A stretch of DNA of 64,000 nt, from positions 1,364,001 to 1,428,000 of the forward strand of contig OY282460.1 of the NCBI GenBank assembly GCA_958296295.1. Direction: 5' to 3'. This stretch comes from an uncultured Pseudomonadales bacterium. Lineage in GTDB: Bacteria; Pseudomonadota; Gammaproteobacteria; Pseudomonadales; Azotimanducaceae. Below the pieces are notes generated by a model, which saw only the letters and a program-made list of their open reading frames with translations, did not search any database and was not told the DNA's origin. Below, one piece after another: positions 18,747 to 27,082 of the stretch. Made by a program: the position numbers and the translations under genes. The first letter of the stretch is position 1. Each line of letters begins with the position of its first letter.

Positions 18747-20294
18747 CTAGGTTTCGCCGCTTGGCGTTCTGGTGGCCGCGTGCGTCAAATCCAACTCGCG
18801 CGCCGCTTTCACATCGTCCAAACGGCTGACGGGCAACGTCCAGGGCGCGGATCTCACCAATTCCGCGTCTTGGGCCGCTTCGGCGCGGATGCGCGCCATC
18901 GCGTCCACGAAGGCGTCCAGTTCGGCTTTGGTTTCGGTCTCCGTTGGTTCGATGAGCAGGCACTCCGGCACCAGCAGGGGAAAGTAGGTGGTGGGCGCGT
19001 GGAAGCCGTAGTCCAAGAGGCGCTTGGCGAAATCCATGGCGTTGACGCCTAGGCTGCTCGCCTCCTTTTGCAGGGTGACGATGAACTCGTGGGTGGCGCG
19101 CCGCTCCGGATAGGCGAGCGTGAACCCCGCTTGCCGCAGCCGCGTCATCAGGTAGTTGGCGTTCAAGGTGGCGTGGTCGGCCACGCGCTCCATGCCTTGG
19201 CGGCCGAGCATCCGCGCGTAGGCCAGCGCCCGAATCAAGATGCCGGCGTTGCCCATGAAGGCGGAGAGTCGGCCGATGGACTGCGGCCGTTCGTCGGCGT
19301 CCACCCAGCGGTAGCGCGGTTCCTCGCCATCCACCCGTTCCACGAACGGCACCGGCAGAAACGGCACCAGGCGTTCCGCCACGGCCACGGGCCCCGACCC
19401 GGGCCCGCCGCCGCCGTGCGGGGTGGCGAACGTCTTGTGCAGGTTCATGTGCAAGACGTCGAAACCCATGTCCCCCGGGCGCACCTTGCCGAGGATCGCG
19501 TTCAAGTTCGCGCCATCGTAGTAGAGCAAGCCGCCGGCGTTGTGAACGATGTCGGCGATGTCGCCAATGCGCCGCTCGAACACGCCGCAGGTGGACGGAT
19601 TGGTGAGCATGATGCCGGCCGTTTGCGCGCCCACCGCCGCTCGCAGCTGGTCGATGTCCACATCGCCGTCCGTGCCCACCGCCACTTCGCGCACCGCGTA
19701 GCCGCACATGACGGCGGTGGCCGGATTGGTGCCGTGGGCTGCCGTGGGGATCACGATCTCGCGCCGGGCGTCGTCGCCGCGGGCCTGGTGGTAGGCGCGG
19801 ATCATGGCCACCCCGGCGAACTCGCCCTGGGCGCCGGCCATCGGCGTTAGCGACACCGCGGCGGTGCCGGTGACGGTCTTGAGCGTTTCCTGCAACTCGT
19901 GCAGGCACGCGAGAAAGCCTTGGCTCACGCTCTCTGGCGCCAGCGGGTGGCGGGCGAGAAAACCCGGCAGGCTGGCGGCCCGGTGGGCACCGCGCGGGTT
20001 GTACTTCATCGTGCAGGAGCCGAGCGGATAGAAGCGGTTGTCGATGGCGAAGTTGCGCACCGAGAGGTTCGTGTAGTGGCGCACCGCCTGCAACTCGGAA
20101 ACCTCGGGCAACTCGGGTGGAACCGTCCGCCGGCAGGCCGCCGGCAAATCGTCGAGCGCGGCCGGCGAAGGCTGTTGCGCGGCGGCCGCGCGGCCCGGCG
20201 CGCCGAGATCGAAGATCGTCGCCGAGGCGGTGCCCGTCCGCGCCTTGCCGATAGCGCCCGGCGAGTGCGAGACGCGGTCCGGTTGCTGTTTCAT
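18747..20294 (-). CDS. gcvPB: Glycine dehydrogenase (aminomethyl-transferring) subunit 2
   Basis: The C-terminal half of P-protein of the glycine cleavage system, encoded as a separate 515-residue subunit. It binds PLP on Lys 287 in [18 protein letters not shown]. Other family stretches: [52 protein letters not shown] and NPSTCGVFE. With gcvPA it decarboxylates glycine and loads the aminomethyl group onto lipoylated H-protein. It is the last gene of the ubiquinone hydroxylase-gcvT-gcvH-gcvPA-gcvPB run. Confidence 0.96.
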   Translation of the reverse strand: MKQQPDRVSHSPGAIGKARTGTASATIFDLGAPGRAAAAQQPSPAALDDLPAACRRTVPPELPEVSELQAVRHYTNLSVRNFAIDNRFYPLGSCTMKYNPRGAHRAASLPGFLARHPLAPESVSQGFLACLHELQETLKTVTGTAAVSLTPMAGAQGEFAGVAMIRAYHQARGDDARREIVIPTAAHGTNPATAVMCGYAVREVAVGTDGDVDIDQLRAAVGAQTAGIMLTNPSTCGVFERRIGDIADIVHNAGGLLYYDGANLNAILGKVRPGDMGFDVLHMNLHKTFATPHGGGGPGSGPVAVAERLVPFLPVPFVERVDGEEPRYRWVDADERPQSIGRLSAFMGNAGILIRALAYARMLGRQGMERVADHATLNANYLMTRLRQAGFTLAYPERRATHEFIVTLQKEASSLGVNAMDFAKRLLDYGFHAPTTYFPLLVPECLLIEPTETETKAELDAFVDAMARIRAEAAQDAELVRSAPWTLPVSRLDDVKAARELDLTHAATRTPSGET

Positions 20295-20346
20295 GCCATC
20301 GCGTCCGTACGGAATGCGTCCCGCGCCGCGCCGCCGCCGGTGGGAC

Positions 20347-21741
20347 TCACGCGTCGCTTCCCAAAGCGTGTCGCAAGGCGTCCTGAAAGGCGTCGATGTC
20401 CGCCGCGGTGCGCCTTTCCGTGGCGCAGACCAAGAGGCAATTGGCGAGCTCGGGATAGTAGGCGCCGAGCGGCAAGCCGCCGACGATGCCGCGCTTGGCG
20501 AGGGACGCCGCCACCGCGTCCGCCGGTCGGCCCAAGTCGAGCACGCATTCGTGAAAGTGTGGCGCGTCGAAGCGTCTTGTCACGCCGCCGACCGCGCACG
20601 CGGCCGCAACGAGCTGCCGTGTGCGTCGCTGGCATTCGGCGGCCACGGCGCCCAACCCGGACGCGCCCAGCAACGCCATGTGGATGGTCGCCGCGGTGAC
20701 CAGCAGCCCTTGGTTGGTGCAGATGTTGGAAGTGGCCTTGCCGCGCCGGATGTGCTGTTCCCGGGCTTGCAGCGTGAGCGCGTAGCCGATTCGCCCGTTC
20801 GCGTCCACGGTGCGTCCCACCAACCGGCCCGGCAATTGGCGCACGTGATCGCGCCGGGCGCACAGAAAACCGAACGACGGCCCGCCGGAAGCCATCGGCA
20901 CGCCCAGCGGCTGGCCGTCGCCGCAGGCGATGTCCACGCCATCGCCGTTCCATTGGCCCGGCGGCTTCAACGCCGCCAGCGCCACCGGGTTGACCACCGC
21001 GATGGTCAAGGCGTCGTTGGCCTTGGCGCCGGCGGCGAGATCGTCCACGGGTTCGATGGCGCCGAAGAAATTGGGTTGCTGCACCACCACGGCGACCAGA
21101 TCGCCGTCGGCTGCCACTTCGGCCAGCGCTTCCGCGGTCCCGGTGCCGGAAGGCCCGAAGCCCGTTTCCACCAGTTCGATCCCTTGGTGGCGAACGATGC
21201 AGCGCGCGGTTTCGACGTAGTGCGGATGGCAAACGCCGGCCACGGCGACGCGCGCCGTTGCCGAATCGCTTGCCGGGCGTGTGCGCCGACGACGTCGGCG
21301 GATCCGCACAGCCATCAGCACGGCCTCCGCCAAGGCGGAACCGCCTTCGTACACCGATGCGTTGGAGACGTCCATGCCGGTGAGGGCCGCCATCATGCTC
21401 TGGTACTCGTAGATCACCTGCAAGGTGCCTTGGCTGGCCTCGGCTTGGTAGGGCGTGTAGGCGGTGAGGAACTCGCCGCGGCCGGCGAGATCCCAAACCG
21501 CCGCGGGGATGTGATGGTCGTAGCAGCCGGCGCCAAGGAAACACGGCCCGGTCTCGTCTTCGCGGGCGCGCCCCGCAAGTTCGGCCAGCATGGCCATCTC
21601 GTTTTCGCCCGGCGGGATGGCGCTGATGTCCGCGCCGCGCAGGCGGTCGTCGATCTCGTCGAACAACGCGTCCACGGTGTCGACGCCGATGGCGTCCAGC
21701 ATGGCGCCGACCTCTGGGTCGGTGTGCGGGATGAAAGGCAT
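20347..21741 (-). CDS. gcvPA: Glycine dehydrogenase (aminomethyl-transferring) subunit 1
   Basis: The N-terminal half of P-protein as a 464-residue subunit. [19 protein letters not shown], the segment [32 protein letters not shown] and [17 protein letters not shown] are diagnostic. It forms a heterodimeric unit with gcvPB, 52 bp downstream, and follows gcvH by 28 bp. Only the two-subunit form is present, in contrast to the single-chain GcvP of enterobacteria. One Arg-rich insertion ([15 protein letters not shown] at about residues 146-160) interrupts an otherwise normal sequence and looks like local low-complexity expansion. Confidence 0.96.
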   Translation of the reverse strand: MPFIPHTDPEVGAMLDAIGVDTVDALFDEIDDRLRGADISAIPPGENEMAMLAELAGRAREDETGPCFLGAGCYDHHIPAAVWDLAGRGEFLTAYTPYQAEASQGTLQVIYEYQSMMAALTGMDVSNASVYEGGSALAEAVLMAVRIRRRRRRTRPASDSATARVAVAGVCHPHYVETARCIVRHQGIELVETGFGPSGTGTAEALAEVAADGDLVAVVVQQPNFFGAIEPVDDLAAGAKANDALTIAVVNPVALAALKPPGQWNGDGVDIACGDGQPLGVPMASGGPSFGFLCARRDHVRQLPGRLVGRTVDANGRIGYALTLQAREQHIRRGKATSNICTNQGLLVTAATIHMALLGASGLGAVAAECQRRTRQLVAAACAVGGVTRRFDAPHFHECVLDLGRPADAVAASLAKRGIVGGLPLGAYYPELANCLLVCATERRTAADIDAFQDALRHALGSDA

Positions 21742-21769
21742 TTCGCCAGCGCGGCCGGCCGGTCAAGGC

Positions 21770-22192
21770 TCAGGCGTCGCCGTCCTCCGGCGCGTGACCG
21801 CTTGCGGTCTCCGCGTCGCAGCGTTCTTGGTAGGCGTCGGCTTCCAGCAAGTCGTCCAGTTCGACGTCGTTTTCCACTTGCACGCGGAAGAACCACCCTT
21901 CGCCGTAGGGCGCGTGATTGACGAGATCGGGCGAATCCTCCAACTCGTCGTTCACTTCCACCACGATGCCGGAGACCGGGGAGTAGATGTCCGAAGCGGC
22001 CTTGACCGACTCCACGACGCCGGCCTCCTCGCCGGCTTGCACGGGTTGGTCCACCTCTGGCAGTTCGACGAACACGACATCGCCGAGCGCTTCCTGGGCG
22101 AAGTCCGTGATGCCGATGGTGACCACGCCATCTTGGAAAAACGCCCACTCGTGGGTGGGGGCGTAGCGCAGTTCGCTTGGCGTATCGCTCAT
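21770..22192 (-). CDS. gcvH: Glycine cleavage system H protein
   Basis: The 140-residue lipoyl carrier of the glycine cleavage system. The lipoylation site is Lys 64 in [15 protein letters not shown], exactly where H-proteins carry it. [21 protein letters not shown] and [12 protein letters not shown] precede it. It shuttles the aminomethyl group from P-protein to T-protein. ATG overlaps the gcvT stop by four bases (ATGA). The C-terminal tail of ~12 acidic residues is slightly longer than usual. Confidence 0.97.
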   Translation of the reverse strand: MSDTPSELRYAPTHEWAFFQDGVVTIGITDFAQEALGDVVFVELPEVDQPVQAGEEAGVVESVKAASDIYSPVSGIVVEVNDELEDSPDLVNHAPYGEGWFFRVQVENDVELDDLLEADAYQERCDAETASGHAPEDGDA

Positions 22193-23292
22193 TCGTGAAC
22201 CCGTTTCCCATGCCGAACAAACGGCGGCTTGATGATCCTCGCCGGCACGTCGCCGCCGCGCAACCGCACAGAGCACGCGCCGGCCACGCCGCGCGGTACG
22301 CGCGCCAAGCCGATACTGTACCCCAACGTGGGCGAAAAAGTGCCGCTTGTGACTATTCCCGGGGTGCTTCCCTCGGCCCCGCCGGTGGTTACCGCGTTGC
22401 CGCGTCGCATCACGCCCTTGCCTTCCAACACCACGCCTCGCAACACCTCGTTCGGCTTGGCGGCGCGTTGGCGGGCGAGGGCGTCGCGCCCCACGAAATC
22501 GGGCGCGTGCGCCGGCGCTTTTTCGCCGGCGCCAAAGGCCCAGGCGACGGTCCAGGCCAGATTGGCCTCCAGCGGCGTGGTGTGTTCGTCCATGTCCAGA
22601 CCGTAGAGATTGAGGCCGGCTTCCAAGCGCAGCGTGTCTCGCGCCGCAAGCCCGGCGGGAGACGCGCCCGCGGCCACCAGCCGGCGCCACAGATCGGCGG
22701 CCTCGCGCCCCGGCAGCAGGACCTCCACGCCGTCCTCGCCGGTGTAGCCGGTGCGGCCGACCATCCACTCCGCGCGTTCCAAGGCGGAGAACGGGGCGAG
22801 GCGGGTGGCGTCCAGGTCCGCCACTTCGGCGAACAGCGCGCGGGCGGTTGGCCCCTGCACGGCGATCATCGCGAGGTCGTCGCGGGCGCGCAAAACCGCA
22901 TCGGGTTGGGCGTGGGCGCCTAGCCAACGCCACACCCTGTCGCGTGTCGCGGCGTTGGCGATCAAGCGAAAGCCGCCTTCGCGGCCGTACACGATCACGT
23001 CGTCGATAACGCCGGCGTCGGCGTTCAGCAACACGCCGTAGACGGCCTTGCCGGGCATCGCCCTGGCCAGATTGCCGGCGAAAACCCGCCGCAGCAACGC
23101 CTCGCCACCAGCGCCGGGGATGTCGATGATGGTCATGTGCGAGACGTCGAACAACCCCGCGGCGCGGCGCACGGCGTGGTGCTCGGCGATCTGCGAGCCG
23201 TAGTTGAGGGGCATGCTCCAGCCGGCGAAACCGGTCATGCGGGCGCCGGCGGCGAGGTGCTCTTCGTAGAGCGCGGTGCGAGCCAACGTCAT
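22189..23292 (-). CDS. gcvT: Aminomethyltransferase (glycine cleavage T protein)
   Basis: A 367-residue folate-dependent T-protein that transfers the methylene group from H-protein to tetrahydrofolate with release of ammonia. [49 protein letters not shown] and [19 protein letters not shown] are family signatures. ATG 23292 overlaps the stop of the upstream FAD hydroxylase by four bases, and its own end overlaps gcvH in the same way, so four genes are translationally chained. Confidence 0.96.
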   Translation of the reverse strand: MTLARTALYEEHLAAGARMTGFAGWSMPLNYGSQIAEHHAVRRAAGLFDVSHMTIIDIPGAGGEALLRRVFAGNLARAMPGKAVYGVLLNADAGVIDDVIVYGREGGFRLIANAATRDRVWRWLGAHAQPDAVLRARDDLAMIAVQGPTARALFAEVADLDATRLAPFSALERAEWMVGRTGYTGEDGVEVLLPGREAADLWRRLVAAGASPAGLAARDTLRLEAGLNLYGLDMDEHTTPLEANLAWTVAWAFGAGEKAPAHAPDFVGRDALARQRAAKPNEVLRGVVLEGKGVMRRGNAVTTGGAEGSTPGIVTSGTFSPTLGYSIGLARVPRGVAGACSVRLRGGDVPARIIKPPFVRHGKRVHE

Positions 23293-24521
23293 GCGGCGAG
23301 GGCCCCCAACCCCATCGCCTCGCGCGCCAGTTGCGCTTTCGCCGTCGGCGAGGCGTCGATGCGCCGCACCACGGAGTTGCGCGCCCACCGCAACCAGGGG
23401 CCGTTCACGGCCTGACCGCAGTAGGCGGAGAGAAGGCCGCGCATCAGCGTCATCATCAGTTTGGAGCGCCGCCGACGTTCCCGGGCGTAGGTTCGCCAAC
23501 GCCCCGCCGCGCCGAGGTCGCCACCGGCGGTCGCCATGGCGCCGATTTGCCGGGCGTCCTCCAAGCCGAGGTTCACGCCTTGCCCGGCGAGCGGATGAAG
23601 AGTCCGCGCCGCGTCCCCGGCCAAGAGCACGCGGGGCCAAGGATTCAAGTCCGCCGCCAACGTTTGCGTGACGGGGAAGCACAGCCGCTCGTCCACGGCC
23701 AGGACGCCCCCGGCCACGCCTTCGGTGGCCGCCTCGAGCGCGGCGCGAAACCGCTCGTCGTCAAGACCGAGCAACGCCTCCTGCTCGGAAGCGGCGCCGC
23801 TCCAGATCACCGACACCGCGCGCTCGTCCGCGAGCGGCAGCAGCGCCACCGGGCCGGTGCGCCCGAAACACTGCCAAGCCGTGTGGCAGTGGCTTTCGAT
23901 CATCCGCGCCACGGTGGCGATGGCGCGTTGCCGGCCATTCGGCGGCGGCGGCGCCGATCGCGCGGCGGTGGAGGTGCTGCGTCGGCAGAAGCTGTTCGGC
24001 CCGTCCGCGGCCACCACGAGACCGGCGCGTATTGGCGGCGCGTCCGCCAATTCCAAGCGAACGGCGTCTCGCTCCTGCGCCAAGCGATCGAGCGATGCCT
24101 CGATGAGTTCCAAACGCCCGGCGCCAAGGGCCCAAAGATCGGCGGCAAGCCCGCTGTTGGCGGCCACCCACGCCAACGCGGCCGGTTCGTTCTGGCTGTC
24201 GGCGCTAGCGAAACGCAAGGCGCCGGCGCCGTCGTGCTCCCAAACCCGCATGGTGCTGATCGGCGTCAACGCGCCGTCCAAGTCGGCGCCCAGCGAACGC
24301 AGAAAGTCCAAGGATGCGGGTGTCAACGCCACGGAACGCAGATCGCTGCCGAGCGCTCCAGACGCTCGGCGGGGCGGGTTGCGCTCCACCACCGCGACTG
24401 AGCGGCCGGCGGCGGCCAACGCCAGCGCCGCGGCGAGACCGACCACGCCGGCGCCGACTACCGCGGCGTCGTAATTTTGTTCGTCTTGGATCATGGCGGC
24501 AATGTTGTCAGGTTGACGCAT
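23289..24521 (-). CDS. FAD-dependent ubiquinone-biosynthesis hydroxylase (UbiH/UbiF/VisC family)
   Basis: A 410-residue flavoprotein monooxygenase. The N-terminal Rossmann motif is [19 protein letters not shown], and the FAD-contacting motif [25 protein letters not shown] lies near residue 300 (24-residue span 23560-23630). This places it in the family that hydroxylates the quinone ring in ubiquinone synthesis; which ring position cannot be decided here. It is the first gene of the gcv run; in E. coli ubiH and ubiI likewise precede gcvTHP. No good ribosome-binding site is seen; ATG 24521 or 24494 are the likely starts. Confidence 0.87.
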   Translation of the reverse strand: MRQPDNIAAMIQDEQNYDAAVVGAGVVGLAAALALAAAGRSVAVVERNPPRRASGALGSDLRSVALTPASLDFLRSLGADLDGALTPISTMRVWEHDGAGALRFASADSQNEPAALAWVAANSGLAADLWALGAGRLELIEASLDRLAQERDAVRLELADAPPIRAGLVVAADGPNSFCRRSTSTAARSAPPPPNGRQRAIATVARMIESHCHTAWQCFGRTGPVALLPLADERAVSVIWSGAASEQEALLGLDDERFRAALEAATEGVAGGVLAVDERLCFPVTQTLAADLNPWPRVLLAGDAARTLHPLAGQGVNLGLEDARQIGAMATAGGDLGAAGRWRTYARERRRRSKLMMTLMRGLLSAYCGQAVNGPWLRWARNSVVRRIDASPTAKAQLAREAMGLGALAA

Positions 24522-24635
24522 TGCGGGCAAGTTTCGCGGCTTGCAGCTGCCGATCGGCGCCACACTGTTCAGACCTTCCCCAACTGGCCACGCCGGCCAC
24601 ATCCACTCCAAGCCGCGGCGGATGGCTGGCGGTCT

Positions 24636-25751
24636 CTAAACGCGGCCCTGGCGTTTCAGCACAGCCAAGTGGTTGCGCACGTTGTCGTGCTCGAAGTAGC
24701 CATCCTGCAAGTGGCGCGCCCCGCTGCCGGTGAGGCGCGCGCGCCCGTGCAGCACCCGATGCCCCGCAACGATCAAGATGTGCCCCGCTGAGAGGCGCAG
24801 CCGCGCTTGCGCGGTTCGGGCGCGAAGACGGCGCGACAGTTCGCGATACGCCCGGTAGAAGGCCTCGAGCTTCGGTTCCGAGAGCGGGATGGGTTGCATC
24901 GTTTGGTTCGAGTAGCGCAGCATCCGCACTTGGCCGGCGCGGTCGAGCTGCACGATCGGGTTGACGGCATAGGTCTCGTTATCGGTGCTGAACAGACGAA
25001 ACGGCACCGCCACGTCGCACAGCACGTCAAAGAGGGCCGGCGATGCGCGCCGCAACGCTTCCAGCACCCGAAAGCCGTCGACGATGACGGATTCTCCCCC
25101 CGCGCACTCGTTCACCAACATGTGCAACGCCTGAACGCTCGGCGGCCATGTGTAGCTCACCATGTCGTTGTGCGGCGGGATGTCTTCCGCGGTGTGGGCG
25201 ATGTTGTAGCCCTGCGGGTTCACGGCGACATTGTGGATGCGCTCGAAGACCACCTCGCGCAGCGGACCCAAACGCGGGGCCAGCTTCTCCAGCGAACCCG
25301 GCGTGGTTGGCGCGTTCACCAACAGGGCAGCGCCGGCGGCCAAGAACTCCTCAATGAAGGACGCCGCCGTGGCGTCATGGGCCAAGAACTCGACGTAGTC
25401 GAATGCGTGTGGGCGAAACCGACCATCCCAGTGACGCAGCGCCGGCGGCGGCGTTTGCGTGAGCCGCCAAAGGTCTTGCGCGAGATAGAAGGTGCGATGG
25501 CCGTCCGGCCAGACGATGGAGAGCGCCGTGCCACCTTCGCCACGCTCCTCCAAGGTCACCTCGCGGGGCCGCAACCGCGCGGGAACGTTGCCCACATGGA
25601 AGCGCTTCTCCGAGGTTTGCGTGATGCGGCACTCCGGGCAATCGCAGTTGTCGCGCAACCACAGGTATGGAACGCGCGCTGCTTCGCCACTTCCCCAATC
25701 AAGCGCCAGCGCCCTGCCCCCTGCTTTCACTGCGCAGATGGAGGGCGCCAT
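24636..25751 (-). CDS. Gamma-butyrobetaine hydroxylase-like 2-oxoglutarate/Fe(II) dioxygenase, TmpA candidate
   Basis: A 371-residue dioxygenase. The N-terminal ~90 residues form a small zinc domain (YLWLRDNCDCPECRI with CxCxxC). The rest is a TauD-type double-stranded helix with the iron ligands His 194 and Asp 196 in PPHNDMVSY and a distal His in GHRVLHGRARLTG (His 335). This architecture is that of gamma-butyrobetaine and trimethyllysine hydroxylases. Directly upstream, four bases away, is an HD-domain oxygenase. That pairing matches TmpA/TmpB, in which TmpA hydroxylates (2-trimethylaminoethyl)phosphonate. Carnitine synthesis is the main alternative, but it would not explain the HD partner. 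Catalytic assignment to the phosphonate is inference. Confidence 0.8.
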   Translation of the reverse strand: MAPSICAVKAGGRALALDWGSGEAARVPYLWLRDNCDCPECRITQTSEKRFHVGNVPARLRPREVTLEERGEGGTALSIVWPDGHRTFYLAQDLWRLTQTPPPALRHWDGRFRPHAFDYVEFLAHDATAASFIEEFLAAGAALLVNAPTTPGSLEKLAPRLGPLREVVFERIHNVAVNPQGYNIAHTAEDIPPHNDMVSYTWPPSVQALHMLVNECAGGESVIVDGFRVLEALRRASPALFDVLCDVAVPFRLFSTDNETYAVNPIVQLDRAGQVRMLRYSNQTMQPIPLSEPKLEAFYRAYRELSRRLRARTAQARLRLSAGHILIVAGHRVLHGRARLTGSGARHLQDGYFEHDNVRNHLAVLKRQGRV

Positions 25752-25755
25752 TGCG

Positions 25756-26358
25756 TCAGACCTCGCCGGCGGGCCAGTCCGCCGCGGCGTGGGTGCCCCA
25801 AGGCTTGCGGGCGAACACTCGCGCCACCAACGGCTCGAATGCGTCGATGGGCAGGGTGTCGTAGTCGGGATCGAACGATAGCTGATCGTAGTGGGCGCAG
25901 AACCGCTCGGTTGCCTCGAAGGCCGGGTGGCCGCGGTAGCGTTCGCGCTCGTTCACGTCCGCGCCGATCTTGTCGAAGTAGTAATAGCCTTGGAACGCGC
26001 CATGCCGCAGCACCATCCAATGGATGTGCTTGGCCACATAGGGGCGCAGCACTGCCGCGCCGAGTTCAGCGTGGTTCTCCGGCGCCAGCGCATCGCCAAT
26101 GTCGTGCAGGAGCGCCGCTACCACAACCTCGCGGCACTCGCCGGCCCGCAGCGCCCGGCTGGCGGTCTGCAGCGAGTGCTGGTAACGGCTGACGCGGTAG
26201 CCCATGAGCCCCTCGGACAACGTCTCCAAATACGCCAGCACACGCTGGCCAGTCTCGGCGATGTAGGGTTTCGCGAGGTGGTCAAGCAAGGCGTAATCCG
26301 CCGCATCGCCCGCGTCCATGCGAGTGAAACGGACGACTTGAGCCACGGTTGCAGTCAC
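25756..26358 (-). CDS. HD-domain mixed-valent diiron oxygenase, PhnZ/TmpB-like
   Basis: A 200-residue HD-domain protein. Metal-binding candidates are His 61 (RYQHSLQTA), the His 85-Asp 86 pair (LLHDIGD), His 96 (ENHAELG), His 111/113 (KHIHWMV) and Asp residues in YDQLSFDPDYD. The 24-residue spacing between the first His and HD equals that of PhnZ as I recall it. PhnZ and TmpB use a diiron centre to cleave 1-hydroxylated phosphonates oxidatively to carboxylate and phosphate. The gene precedes and nearly abuts the 2-oxoglutarate oxygenase. Start: GTG 26358 has GGAG nine bases upstream; TTG 26373 is possible. A plain HD phosphohydrolase is the alternative. Confidence 0.75.
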   Translation of the reverse strand: MTATVAQVVRFTRMDAGDAADYALLDHLAKPYIAETGQRVLAYLETLSEGLMGYRVSRYQHSLQTASRALRAGECREVVVAALLHDIGDALAPENHAELGAAVLRPYVAKHIHWMVLRHGAFQGYYYFDKIGADVNERERYRGHPAFEATERFCAHYDQLSFDPDYDTLPIDAFEPLVARVFARKPWGTHAAADWPAGEV

Positions 26359-26550
26359 TTGAGGGCACTCCAAAGCGCTGACCAGATCATAGCGCGAACG
26401 GCGCAGCGCAAGGGGGTTGCAACGAGCGATTTTTTAGCGTCCGAATCGCTCGCCTCGCGGCTTGGCTGCGGCCATCGTTGAACAGTTTGGCGGTGGCACT
26501 CGTCGGTCTTCTCCCGAGCAGCCCGGACCTGATCCGCACGCAAGAAAAGG

Positions 26551-26964
26551 CTACTTCGCCACGGAAGTGGCGATGTTGGGGCTGTCGGGGTTGACGACCA
26601 AAGATTGGGTGGCCGGAGAAACCAGCACGTCCATGTCCTCCATCGGCACGGCCCCAAGCAGCACCTCGTCGCCAAAGACCAACGCGCCGGTGAAGCATCC
26701 CCGGTTGTCGAACCGAATCGCCACCGGCCCCATGTAGGGAACCAGATGGCTCTTGCCGTCGGCGGTTCTCACTTCGCGCTTGTAGAGCTCCTGCAACTCC
26801 AGTTGCAAAGCGATGTGCTCTGGGACGCACAAGTGCAGGGCGCCAGTGTCCACCAGCGCCGTCACCTTGACCGGCCTGATTTTCCCGTCCCTAGGGTTGG
26901 ACAGTTCTATTTCGGCGTTGATCAAGCCCATTGGCCTCGCTACACAGGAGTTTCGAGACGGCAT
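26551..26964 (-). CDS. Clan AA retropepsin-like aspartic protease
   Basis: A 137-residue protein with a single catalytic motif TALVDTGALHLCVP (Asp 39), followed by hydrophobic strands and GAVPMEDMDVLVSPATQSLVVNP, which resembles the second half of retroviral-type proteases (the ILG-like turn and C-terminal strand). Such enzymes are active as homodimers. There is no signal peptide, so it is probably cytosolic. ATG 26964 has AAGGA nine bases upstream; ATG 26931 is an alternative giving 126 residues. Target proteins are unknown. A 186-bp gap with nothing recognisable separates it from the HD oxygenase. Confidence 0.75.
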   Translation of the reverse strand: MPSRNSCVARPMGLINAEIELSNPRDGKIRPVKVTALVDTGALHLCVPEHIALQLELQELYKREVRTADGKSHLVPYMGPVAIRFDNRGCFTGALVFGDEVLLGAVPMEDMDVLVSPATQSLVVNPDSPNIATSVAK

Positions 26965-27082
26965 GCTACGGCATCCTTGCGGCAAGTCGATGCCTTGCAC
27001 GGCTGCTCTGGTAGATAGCCAACGAGCGATTCGCCTCTTGGGTGTATAGTCAGATCGCAAGGTTCGATTGAGGGTCGAGACC

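Noticed and set aside
24522..24640. Possible glycine riboswitch ahead of the gcv operon
   Set aside because: The region before the FAD hydroxylase and the gcvT junction shows no riboswitch-like conserved core; gcvT overlaps its upstream gene directly.
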